Shown: positions 29,125 to 36,990 of the stretch, piece by piece
Layout: each line of letters starts with the position of its first letter
How positions within the stretch are numbered: the first letter of the stretch is position 1
DNA from: Dyadobacter bucti
Lineage (GTDB): Bacteria > Bacteroidota > Bacteroidia > Cytophagales > Spirosomataceae
Reading direction: 5' to 3'
DNA: 64,000 nucleotides
Assembly (NCBI RefSeq): GCF_005869225.1
Contig: NZ_SWFP01000001.1
Location: 496,001-560,000 of the forward strand
The notes under the pieces: model-generated
What the model was told of the DNA's origin: nothing
The model's input: only the letters and a program-made list of their open reading frames with translations
The model's database searches: none
Program-made: the position numbers and the translations under genes

Positions 29125-30357
29125 ATGGGTTACACAAAAACAGATCTTGCTGATTTACAGCAGTTCTACACAAATCAACTGCTGCACGACACTGTGCCGT
29201 TCTGGTTTCCAAGATCGGTCGATAAACAGTATGGAGGTTATCTTCTCATGCGCGACCATGACGGAACATTGATCGACGACGATAAGGCTGTATGGATACA
29301 GGGACGTGCGGCGTGGCTTCTGGCTACCTTATATAATACGGTTGAACCGAATCCGCAATGGCTGGGTGGTGCTAAATCAGGCATTGACTTTTTGAACAAA
29401 TATTGCTTCGATACCGATGGGCAGATGTTTTTCCACATGACCCGCGACGGCCAGCCGATCCGAAAACGAAGGTATTTTTTCTCCGAAACTTTTGCAGTTA
29501 TTGCCAATGCAGCTTATGCCAAAGCCAGTGGCGATGAACAAGCGGCTGAAAAAGCACGATACCTTTTTGGCAAATGTCTGGAGTATGCCGGTACTCCTGG
29601 TTTACTCCTTCCCAAATTCACTCCCGTCCGCCCGGCGAAAGGGATCGGCGTTCCGATGATATTGATGAACACAGCACAGCAGCTCCGGGAAACAGTAGGA
29701 GATCCGCGCTGCGACACGTACATTGATCAATGTATCCTGGAAATTGAAACGGATTTTGTAAAACACGATATCCGGTGTGTGATGGAGCAGGTTGCTCCCG
29801 ACGGCAGTATCATCGACCATATCGACGGCCGGACGCTGAACCCCGGCCATGCAATGGAGGGCGCATGGTTTATTTTGCATGAAGCCCGGTACCGCAGCAA
29901 TGATCCGCGTCTTGTCGAGCTGGGCTGCAAAATGCTGGATTATATGTGGGAACGAGGCTGGGATACAGAATTCGGCGGCGTATTTTATTTCCGGGATGTT
30001 TTTGAGAAACCGGTGCAGGAGTACTGGCAGGATATGAAATTCTGGTGGCCGCATAACGAAGCGATCATCGCTACTTTGCTAGCTTACACGCTGACCGGCG
30101 ATGAAAAATACGCGCGCTGGCACAAAATGGTGCACGACTATTCCTATGCACATTTTCATGACAAAGAACATGGGGAATGGTTTGGATACCTGCACCGCGA
30201 CGGCTCGGTAGCCCAGACTGCAAAAGGAAATCTTTTCAAAGGTCCTTTTCACTTGCCCCGGCAGGAATGGTACTGCGCCCGATTATTACAACAAATACTG
30301 CATCAAGTCTCCGAAAACAGTTTTTCAGAAACATTAACCAACCGCATTGAATCATGA
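29125..30357 (+). CDS. N-acylglucosamine 2-epimerase (ManNAc to GlcNAc)
   Basis: 410 residues, the normal length for the AGE (RnBP-like) family, an (alpha/alpha)6-barrel cytoplasmic epimerase. Conserved features: WIQGRAAWLLATLYN, RYFFSETFAVIANAAYAKAS, NPGHAMEGAWFILHEA with His242, FWWPHNEAIIATLLAYTLTG with His310, and GPFHLPRQEWYCARLL with His376. His242 and His376 correspond to the paired catalytic histidines of the family. In the nanLET-type pathway of Bacteroides, this enzyme turns ManNAc from the lyase into GlcNAc, which a separate kinase then phosphorylates. No kinase is encoded here. It overlaps the sialidase start by 4 bp. Confidence 0.93.
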   Translation: MGYTKTDLADLQQFYTNQLLHDTVPFWFPRSVDKQYGGYLLMRDHDGTLIDDDKAVWIQGRAAWLLATLYNTVEPNPQWLGGAKSGIDFLNKYCFDTDGQMFFHMTRDGQPIRKRRYFFSETFAVIANAAYAKASGDEQAAEKARYLFGKCLEYAGTPGLLLPKFTPVRPAKGIGVPMILMNTAQQLRETVGDPRCDTYIDQCILEIETDFVKHDIRCVMEQVAPDGSIIDHIDGRTLNPGHAMEGAWFILHEARYRSNDPRLVELGCKMLDYMWERGWDTEFGGVFYFRDVFEKPVQEYWQDMKFWWPHNEAIIATLLAYTLTGDEKYARWHKMVHDYSYAHFHDKEHGEWFGYLHRDGSVAQTAKGNLFKGPFHLPRQEWYCARLLQQILHQVSENSFSETLTNRIES

Positions 30358-31520
30358 AATTTCCTGAACGCTTAACCACATTATTTGTCCTTTGTTTATT
30401 ACCGTTTTCGCTGATCGCACAAATTCCCGTTTTCGTTTCGGGAACCGAAGGTTTCAAGTCATTCCGGATTCCGGCCATTGTCCGCGCTGGTAATGGCGAC
30501 CTGTTGGCCTTCGCCGAAGGAAGGGTTGAAGGCGCGGGCGATTTCGGTGATATTGATATTGTAATGAAAAGAAGCAGCGATGGTGGCAAAACCTGGTCCG
30601 GGATCAGTACCGTGGCTGCCTATGACAAACTTCAGGCTGGCAACCCAGCCCCGGTTTTCGACATCAGTGATCCGGCTTTTCCGAAAGGAAGGCTTTTCTT
30701 GTTTTACAATACAGGCAACAACCATGAAAACGAAGTCCGGAAAGGAAAAGGGTTGCGCGAAGTCTGGTACAAAACTTCCGCCGATGCCGGAGTCACCTGG
30801 TCGGAGCCTGTCAATATCACGACCCAGGTCCACCGGCCCAAACAGCCGGACGTTGATCTTAAATACAATTTCAGAGAAGACTGGCGCAGCTATGCGAATA
30901 CGCCCGGACATGCCATGCAGTTTGTTTCAGGGAAGTACAAAGGCAGGATGTACGTCGCCGCCAATCATTCAGCGGGAGACCCGAAGCCTCATTCCACCGA
31001 TTACCAGGCGCACGGATTTTATACTGATGACCATGGCAAGACATTTAAACTCAGCGAAACCATTTCTTTCGAAGGCTCCAATGAATCCACTGCTGCGGAA
31101 ATTTCGGGAGGTAGGCTCATGTTCAATGCAAGAAATCAGAAAGGCGATGTAAGGGCACGCATCGTGGCAGTCAGCCGGGACGGCGGGGAAAAATGGGATA
31201 CCACTTATTTCGACCATAACCTGCCCGATCCGGTTTGTGAAGGCAGCATCATTACAATTGGCAAAAATAAATCAAAAAACATCCTGGCCTTTTCCAATGC
31301 CGCAGACACAAAATCCCGCGACAACCTGACGCTGCGCATCAGCTTCGACGATGGCCAGACATGGACGAAGCAATACGTGATTGATAAAAGCACAAAAGGA
31401 GAAAAAGACTTCACAGCCTACTCCGACATCGTCAAAACCGGCAAAAACACGATCGGCGTTTTATACGAGCGCGATGGGTATAAGGCTATTGTTTTTAAAA
31501 GCGTCGATTGGAGGAAGTGA
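30354..31520 (+). CDS. nanH: Exo-alpha-sialidase (GH33)
   Basis: 388 residues with a signal peptide (1-22, SLIAQ). The six-bladed sialidase propeller is supported by FRIP at 37-40 with Arg38, GDIDIV at 65-70 (catalytic acid region), Asp-boxes SSDGGKTW, SADAGVTW and SFDDGQTW, the second and third arginines in MFNARNQ and LTLRIS, the Glu-rich EGSNESTAAEI, and DFTAYSDIV with candidate nucleophile Tyr356. It hydrolyses terminal sialic acid from glycoconjugates, presumably in the periplasm or on the surface. No carbohydrate-binding module or sorting tail is attached. It is the last gene of the sialic-acid operon and converges on the Abi gene 9 bp away. Confidence 0.95.
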   Translation: MKFPERLTTLFVLCLLPFSLIAQIPVFVSGTEGFKSFRIPAIVRAGNGDLLAFAEGRVEGAGDFGDIDIVMKRSSDGGKTWSGISTVAAYDKLQAGNPAPVFDISDPAFPKGRLFLFYNTGNNHENEVRKGKGLREVWYKTSADAGVTWSEPVNITTQVHRPKQPDVDLKYNFREDWRSYANTPGHAMQFVSGKYKGRMYVAANHSAGDPKPHSTDYQAHGFYTDDHGKTFKLSETISFEGSNESTAAEISGGRLMFNARNQKGDVRARIVAVSRDGGEKWDTTYFDHNLPDPVCEGSIITIGKNKSKNILAFSNAADTKSRDNLTLRISFDDGQTWTKQYVIDKSTKGEKDFTAYSDIVKTGKNTIGVLYERDGYKAIVFKSVDWRK

Positions 31521-31529
31521 TAGGATAAC

Positions 31530-32435
31530 CTAGAGTTTCCAGGCAGGGCCCTCTCTCCAGTTATCCGGGAATCCCATGAAATGTAAATTTATGCCTGGAA
31601 ATTTTTCTATCAATTCAAGCATCTTTTTGATGAAGGCATTACCGGGATTAATAGCTTCCAGCAGCCGGTTCATAATAGATATAACTCCGTAAAGGGTAGA
31701 ATTGAAATTATTGGGAACGTTATCAGGAAATTTAAAGGCTTTCCGGGAAGGTATCTGAGGCTGATCGGCGGTAAACCTCCTGTTCCAAAGTCTGGAATGA
31801 TGGGCACATACATTTCTGACGTTTGTAAGATGTCTCAGCCAGGAAGACAAAATTTTGCTCACGAGTTTAAATTCTTCCGCAATGTTTTGTTTCTCCTCAT
31901 CATTTTTGAGACCCTCGTAAAGTTTGGAGAGCTTACCAAAACTTAAAAGCTCCAAACCCATGTTGCATGGAGGAAGCTTTTCATTTATGTATTTCAATTT
32001 AAATGATCTGACAAACTGTTCCTGGGTCTGATTGAACCGTTTTTGTATTTCTTCGTTAACTACACGGAACACGTTCTTGTCCACGTACAAATCTTCCTTT
32101 TGATACCAATAAAACCCGTGGGCAATACTGAATTTGTCTATCAATCTGGCTCTTAGCGCCACTTCGATCCTGGCTAAATAGTCACTCAGCAGAATTCTGA
32201 GCTCTTTATCAAAATGGTAGTGAGCGACCACATCATCGAACTTTACGTTTTCTCTGAAAGAATGGGATCCGTCGTTGTACTGCAGATGATGCATATAGCC
32301 GGTTAACCTGTAATACCCAATATTGGATAAGTACTTTTTAGCTCTTTCGTGGTCTGGAACGTGCAATCCACGTTGTATGAGAAGCTGTAAATGCTGATCA
32401 ACCCTAAATGGGTGCTTGCTGTAATTCATGAACAT
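31530..32435 (-). CDS. Abi_2 (AbiD/AbiF-like) abortive-infection protein with HEPN motif
   Basis: 301 residues. The N-terminal KHPFRVDQHLQLLIQRGL and YLSNIGYYRLTGYMHHLQ are typical of the Abi_2 family, as are ELRILLSDYLARIEVALRAR and SWLRHLTNVRNVCAHHSRLW. The last contains R207-x4-H212, the RNase motif of HEPN domains. Such proteins act in phage defence, probably by cutting RNA after infection and halting growth. Codons 1 and 3 are both ATG, so the start is uncertain by two residues. It lies between the sialic-acid and sulfatase operons, with a terminator upstream, and has no visible toxin-antitoxin partner. Confidence 0.9.
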   Translation of the reverse strand: MFMNYSKHPFRVDQHLQLLIQRGLHVPDHERAKKYLSNIGYYRLTGYMHHLQYNDGSHSFRENVKFDDVVAHYHFDKELRILLSDYLARIEVALRARLIDKFSIAHGFYWYQKEDLYVDKNVFRVVNEEIQKRFNQTQEQFVRSFKLKYINEKLPPCNMGLELLSFGKLSKLYEGLKNDEEKQNIAEEFKLVSKILSSWLRHLTNVRNVCAHHSRLWNRRFTADQPQIPSRKAFKFPDNVPNNFNSTLYGVISIMNRLLEAINPGNAFIKKMLELIEKFPGINLHFMGFPDNWREGPAWKL

Positions 32436-32450
32436 GAGGAGAGTGTGTGC

Positions 32451-32506
32451 AAAAAAAATCCTCGCAAATTGCGCTTAGATCCGAGTGAAACCAGAGGCGT
32501 GCGAGG
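32451..32506 (-). terminator. Intrinsic terminator of the sulfatase/SusCD operon
   Basis: CCTCGCA (32460-32466) and TGCGAGG (32500-32506) form a 7-bp stem with a 33-base loop. On the minus strand it is followed by eight T residues (32451-32458). It lies 66 bp past the first sulfatase gene and just ahead of the Abi gene, so Abi expression probably starts from its own promoter in or beside this short gap, or from read-through. Confidence 0.75.
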
Positions 32507-32572
32507 AATTATCGTTGCTAAACTAATAGTTATAAGAATAACATCCAAGTTTTATGCAAAAAAAAATATTTT

Positions 32573-33982
32573 TTACTTCTCCAGCTGATTCTCGACCTTC
32601 ACAACTGTGGCCTGATGCTTGGCCAGTGCTGCCTGAAGTTTGGCGACGATCTCGGGATTATCCTTTGAGATATCGTACTTCTCCGAAGGGTCTTCATTCA
32701 GGTTGTATAAAAGCGGGGGATTGTGTACTGTTTTTTCCGTAGAACCGTATTCGTCCTGGGTCACAAAATGCGCCTTATAAGCACCTACACGAATCGCAAA
32801 AACATCTGTATCCCGATAATAAAGTACTTCTTCCCGGGGATTTTTACCCGTTCCGAAAACGACAGGGGTGATATCAAATCCATCGTAAACCCGGTCGGTC
32901 GGTACCTTTGCACCAGCCAGTTTTGAAAGAGTAGGAAAAAGATCCAGCGTAGTCGCGATTTCAGGACGGACCGAAGGCTTTATCTTGCCCGGCCACCAGA
33001 AAATCGTCGGCTCACGCATACCTCCTTCAAAAGTACCGCCTTTCCCTCCGGTAAGCAGGCCACCGCTTCCGCCTTGTGTACGGAATGTAAGCCAGGGACC
33101 ATTGTCGCTGGTGAAAACAACGAGTGTATTTTCTGCCAGTCCGCTTTCCCGCAGCGATTTAAGAACCTGTCCCACGCTCCAATCAATCTCTTCAATTACA
33201 TCTCCATATAATCCCCTCAGACTTTTGTTTTCAAATTCTTTGGAACGGAACAAAGGAACGTGCGGCATGGAATGCGCCAGGTACAGGAAAAACGGCTTGT
33301 CCCTTTTTGTTTTGATAAACTTAACAGCCTCTTCGGTATATTTTTTAGTGATCGTATGCTGATCTGCCGGCTGTTCAAGTATCTTGTCGTTGCGCTTTAA
33401 AGGCACATTGAAATAATCGGTTTTAGGATGCAGAAATGCGTCTTTTCTGTCAGTTCCCACAAAATCCATATCATTGCTATAGGGAATGCCGAAATACTCA
33501 TCGAAACCATGCGCGTTCGGTGTGTATTCCGGCAGGTGCCCGAGGTGCCACTTCCCGATGCAGGCAGTATTGTACCCAGCCGTTTTCAACTGACGCGCGA
33601 TCGTGATTTCGGTCTGCGGAAGTCCGCCCTTTGAATCCGGAAACAACACCCTCCTTTTCTCGCTGGCCATACCGTTCCGCACGGGCAGCCTGCCGGTCAT
33701 CAGTCCGGCACGGCTTGGTGTACATACCGGAGCGGCAACATAAAAATTCGTCCATCGCTGGCCTTCCACAGCCATGCGATCCAGGTTGGGTGTCATAATG
33801 GTCGGGTGCCCGAATGCGCCCAGGTCACCATAGCCCATGTCGTCACAAAAAATGACCACAATATTGGGTTTGGCACCAGTTTTTTGCGCTGCCGCAGGAG
33901 TTTGCGAAGTAAGGGAGCAACTCAGCAAAGCCAGCATTGAAATTCGGAACCGGGTTTTAATAGTGCTTTTAAATTCAGTCAT
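32573..33982 (-). CDS. Arylsulfatase-type S1 sulfatase, periplasmic
   Basis: 469 residues with an N-terminal export signal ending near AAAQK. Type S1 sulfatase motifs: KPNIVVIFCDDMGYGDLG (Asp47 and Asp48 bind calcium), CTPSR at 87-91 whose Cys87 would be matured to formylglycine, GKWHLGH, and FTSDNGPW completing the metal site. It removes a sulfate ester from a glycan or small molecule; the substrate class cannot be told from sequence alone. It is the last gene of an operon with a second sulfatase and SusCD, which suggests a sulfated polysaccharide or host glycan. A maturation enzyme must be encoded elsewhere. Confidence 0.95.
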   Translation of the reverse strand: MTEFKSTIKTRFRISMLALLSCSLTSQTPAAAQKTGAKPNIVVIFCDDMGYGDLGAFGHPTIMTPNLDRMAVEGQRWTNFYVAAPVCTPSRAGLMTGRLPVRNGMASEKRRVLFPDSKGGLPQTEITIARQLKTAGYNTACIGKWHLGHLPEYTPNAHGFDEYFGIPYSNDMDFVGTDRKDAFLHPKTDYFNVPLKRNDKILEQPADQHTITKKYTEEAVKFIKTKRDKPFFLYLAHSMPHVPLFRSKEFENKSLRGLYGDVIEEIDWSVGQVLKSLRESGLAENTLVVFTSDNGPWLTFRTQGGSGGLLTGGKGGTFEGGMREPTIFWWPGKIKPSVRPEIATTLDLFPTLSKLAGAKVPTDRVYDGFDITPVVFGTGKNPREEVLYYRDTDVFAIRVGAYKAHFVTQDEYGSTEKTVHNPPLLYNLNEDPSEKYDISKDNPEIVAKLQAALAKHQATVVKVENQLEK

Positions 33983-34017
33983 ATTCGTAAAAGTTACTTT
34001 ATTGTTTCAAAATGCTT

Positions 34018-35385
34018 TCATTGCGGTTTTTGCCAGGGAACGCTTCCGCCCTCCTGTATGTGTTTCATGAGCAGTTTGTTCAGCTCTGCATATACCTGCG
34101 GGTTCTGGTCGATGACATTATTTTTTTCCAGTTGGTCACTTTCCATATCAAACAGCTCCATTGGCTTGTGCGGCGAGTTTTTCACCAGCTTCCACTTCCC
34201 TTTTCTGAGTCCGTAGCTAGCCATTCCCCCATACTCCTTCCCACCTTCTCTTCTTGTAAAATAAAGGTCCCGTTCTTCCACCACCATAATCTGGTTTTCA
34301 TTCAGCAGCGTCGGGAGGAAACTTCTTCCATGTATATTTTTGGGCTCCACATTGGCCAGTTGCAGTAAAGTCGGGTACAGGTCCATGGAAAGGTTCGTCT
34401 GGTTGGAAACCCTTCCGCCTTTGATCCGCCCCGGCCACGACATACATGCCGGTACGCGCAACCCGCCCTCATACATACTCTGCTTTCCGTCCCGCACCGG
34501 CCCGTTATTGGCCATGCTCGGTAAGTGACCGCCGTTATCACTGGTGAAAATGATGAGTGTATTTTCGTATAAACCTTCATCTTTCAATGTATTCACCACC
34601 TTTCCGATGCCGTCGTCCATGTGTTCGATCAGGGCTACGAGATTTGCCCGCTTTTCTTCAATGCCTTTTTCACGCGCTTTCACTTTTGCCAGCCATTCTT
34701 TGGGCGGCTGCACCGGAAAATGCGGCGCATTGTAGGCCAGGTAAAGGAAAAACGGCTTTTTCGACTTTGCCTGCTTTTTGATATAATCCTGTGACCATGT
34801 CGTAAAAAGATCGGTGGCATGTCCTTCGGGATCGATCACCTTATTGTTCTCCCGCATGTAATTGATATTGTGGCGGCGGTGCGCCCAGTAATCGTCCATC
34901 ATATCGCCAAGCCAGCCGTGGAAGTAATCAAACCCGCGTTCATTGGGTGTATTGGGCGACTCCAATCCCAGGTGCCACTTTCCGATAATCGCAGTCTGAT
35001 ATCCTTTTTTGCTCAGCATAGCAGGCAATGTCGGTTCTTTCGGATTGAAATAACCCCAGTTGTCTTCGGGAAAAGTACGGATCACGCCTGGTACACCGAC
35101 CACGTCGGGATAACTGCCCGACAGAAGTGCCGCCCGGGTCGGCGAACAAACAGGACAATTGGCATAAAACTCATCGAACCGGATACCATTCTTTGCGATC
35201 TGGTCGATATTCGGTGTCCGGAGATCCGACGTCCCATAATAGGAAACATCATGGTAACCCTGGTCGTCGGTAAGGATCAGCAGGATGTTAGGCAATGGGT
35301 CGGCTTCAGGATTGGTTACAGAAACAGAGGCCATGCCCAAAGTTACCAATCCAATCATTGTAAGCCACTTATACTTGTTTTTCAT
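34018..35385 (-). CDS. S1-family sulfatase, periplasmic
   Basis: 455 residues with a signal peptide in the first 25 or so. Motifs: PNILLILTDDQGYHDVSYYG, CSPTR starting at Cys80 (formylglycine site), GKWHLGLESPNTPNERGFDY and FTSDNGGHLPSMANNGPVRD. It differs clearly from its neighbour downstream, so the two probably attack different sulfate positions of one glycan. It starts 3 bp past the SusD stop, indicating tight co-transcription with the SusCD pair. Confidence 0.95.
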   Translation of the reverse strand: MKNKYKWLTMIGLVTLGMASVSVTNPEADPLPNILLILTDDQGYHDVSYYGTSDLRTPNIDQIAKNGIRFDEFYANCPVCSPTRAALLSGSYPDVVGVPGVIRTFPEDNWGYFNPKEPTLPAMLSKKGYQTAIIGKWHLGLESPNTPNERGFDYFHGWLGDMMDDYWAHRRHNINYMRENNKVIDPEGHATDLFTTWSQDYIKKQAKSKKPFFLYLAYNAPHFPVQPPKEWLAKVKAREKGIEEKRANLVALIEHMDDGIGKVVNTLKDEGLYENTLIIFTSDNGGHLPSMANNGPVRDGKQSMYEGGLRVPACMSWPGRIKGGRVSNQTNLSMDLYPTLLQLANVEPKNIHGRSFLPTLLNENQIMVVEERDLYFTRREGGKEYGGMASYGLRKGKWKLVKNSPHKPMELFDMESDQLEKNNVIDQNPQVYAELNKLLMKHIQEGGSVPWQKPQ

Positions 35386-35388
35386 ATA

Positions 35389-36966
35389 TCACCAGTTTTG
35401 GTTTTGGGTCAACCGCGCGTTCAGTTCCATTTCCCGCTGCGGGATCGGCCATAAATAATCCCTGTTTTTGTTAAATACCTTTTCAAACGCAGGCACTTCG
35501 ATAAGCGTCGGAACACCGTTTTTCATATAAGTTATCCCGTATACTCTGCCCGGAATAATGGATTCCGATAATTTCCAGCGACGGATATCAAAATACCGCA
35601 GCCCTTCCATCGCCAGTTCGGTTTTTCTTTCATTCCGCACAATTTCCCTTAATTCGGTTTGCGAAAGTGTACTGCTGATCGGCGGCAGGTTCACATCCGC
35701 CCGCTGGCGTACCTGGTTGATCGCGTCGTAAACAGTCAGGTCAATACTGTTCGATTCGATTTTGGACTCGGCATACATTAAAAGTACATCGGCGTAGCGC
35801 ATCAATATAATGTTGATGCCCGAATTCGCAGGCTGTTCCAGGTCCTCTGGATTGATATACTTTTTCATATTATAACCGGTACTCGTCGCAAACCAGCTAA
35901 AATCGATTGCATCTGAAGTACCGCTTCCGGGATCTGAATTGTATATCGTGCCGTCGGGCAGCTTGTCACCTTTTATAAATACGGTATATCCAAGTCTCGG
36001 GTCACGGTTTTTGTAAGGTTCGGCAATACTGTAACCGCTCGTCGGATCGCTTATTTTTTTACCATTGCTCATAGGGTAAGAATCCACCAGGCTACGGGTC
36101 GGTACTACGGCACTATTGCTGTTTCGCTGGCTCCATGGCCCGAACAACTGAAATACATTGGTGCTGTAGTTATTTTTCACAAACTGCTTGTCGAGGATCA
36201 CCTCTTCGTTCCCTTCGGCTGCATACGAAAACAGTTTTGCATAGGAAGGGTACAATTTATAAATGTTCAGGTCGATCACTTTTTTACTTTCCTGCGCCGC
36301 CAGCTCGTAACGCCCGGCGTACAGCATTCCCCTTGCATTCAAAGCCAGAGCGGCCCCTTTGGTTACTCGTCCTTTGTCGGTTTGCGTAACGGGAAGTGTG
36401 GTGGCGGCCTCCCCCAGTTCTTTGTAAATAAAGTCCCACACCTGCGCAACCGGCGTCCTGACCAGATTTCTGCTTTCCTCCAGTGTAATGCTTTTTTCGA
36501 GCAGGGGCACATCTCCGTATAAAGCTGCCAGTTTAATGTACAGATACGCCCGGATCACCCGCACTTCGGATTTCAGCCTTGTTATTATTTCCTTATTGTT
36601 GGTTTGCACCTCATCTACTTTTTCAAGATAAACATTGGCCGCCCTGATACCCGCGTAAGACTTGGTCCACTCTGTGCGGATGCGTTCATAGGTCGGGTCA
36701 AACTGTCCCCGCTCGATCAGGGCCTCCGGCGAAGTGACGGAATTATTGTGCGCGATATCGCTCATTCCGTCAAAATAAAAAATATTGACACTATCGAGAT
36801 AAGTATAAACAGCATTGGCCGCAAAAATCGCATCCTTCTCTGTTTTCCAGAAAATCTCGGACGAAAGGCGGTCATTGGGAACAGTGGTAAGCAGATCTTC
36901 CCGGCAGCCCATCATGCCGGTGATCAGCATCATAATGGCCCATGAAGTATATTTCAGATTTTTCAT
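35389..36966 (-). CDS. SusD/RagB-family lipoprotein (sulfatase PUL)
   Basis: 525 residues. The lipobox is MMGC, followed by REDLLTTVPNDRLSSEIFWK. RagB/SusD features: KSYAGIRAANVYLEKVDEV, RVIRAYLYIKLAALYGDVPL, LMRYADVLLMYAESKIESNS and, near the end, ERKTELAMEGLRYFDIRRWK. It should be the substrate-binding lid for the SusC gene 24 bp upstream. Two sulfatase genes follow, so the ligand is probably a sulfated oligosaccharide. Confidence 0.95.
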   Translation of the reverse strand: MKNLKYTSWAIMMLITGMMGCREDLLTTVPNDRLSSEIFWKTEKDAIFAANAVYTYLDSVNIFYFDGMSDIAHNNSVTSPEALIERGQFDPTYERIRTEWTKSYAGIRAANVYLEKVDEVQTNNKEIITRLKSEVRVIRAYLYIKLAALYGDVPLLEKSITLEESRNLVRTPVAQVWDFIYKELGEAATTLPVTQTDKGRVTKGAALALNARGMLYAGRYELAAQESKKVIDLNIYKLYPSYAKLFSYAAEGNEEVILDKQFVKNNYSTNVFQLFGPWSQRNSNSAVVPTRSLVDSYPMSNGKKISDPTSGYSIAEPYKNRDPRLGYTVFIKGDKLPDGTIYNSDPGSGTSDAIDFSWFATSTGYNMKKYINPEDLEQPANSGINIILMRYADVLLMYAESKIESNSIDLTVYDAINQVRQRADVNLPPISSTLSQTELREIVRNERKTELAMEGLRYFDIRRWKLSESIIPGRVYGITYMKNGVPTLIEVPAFEKVFNKNRDYLWPIPQREMELNARLTQNQNW

Positions 36967-36990
36967 AGTGATTTTTTTAAAGCGGGTCGG

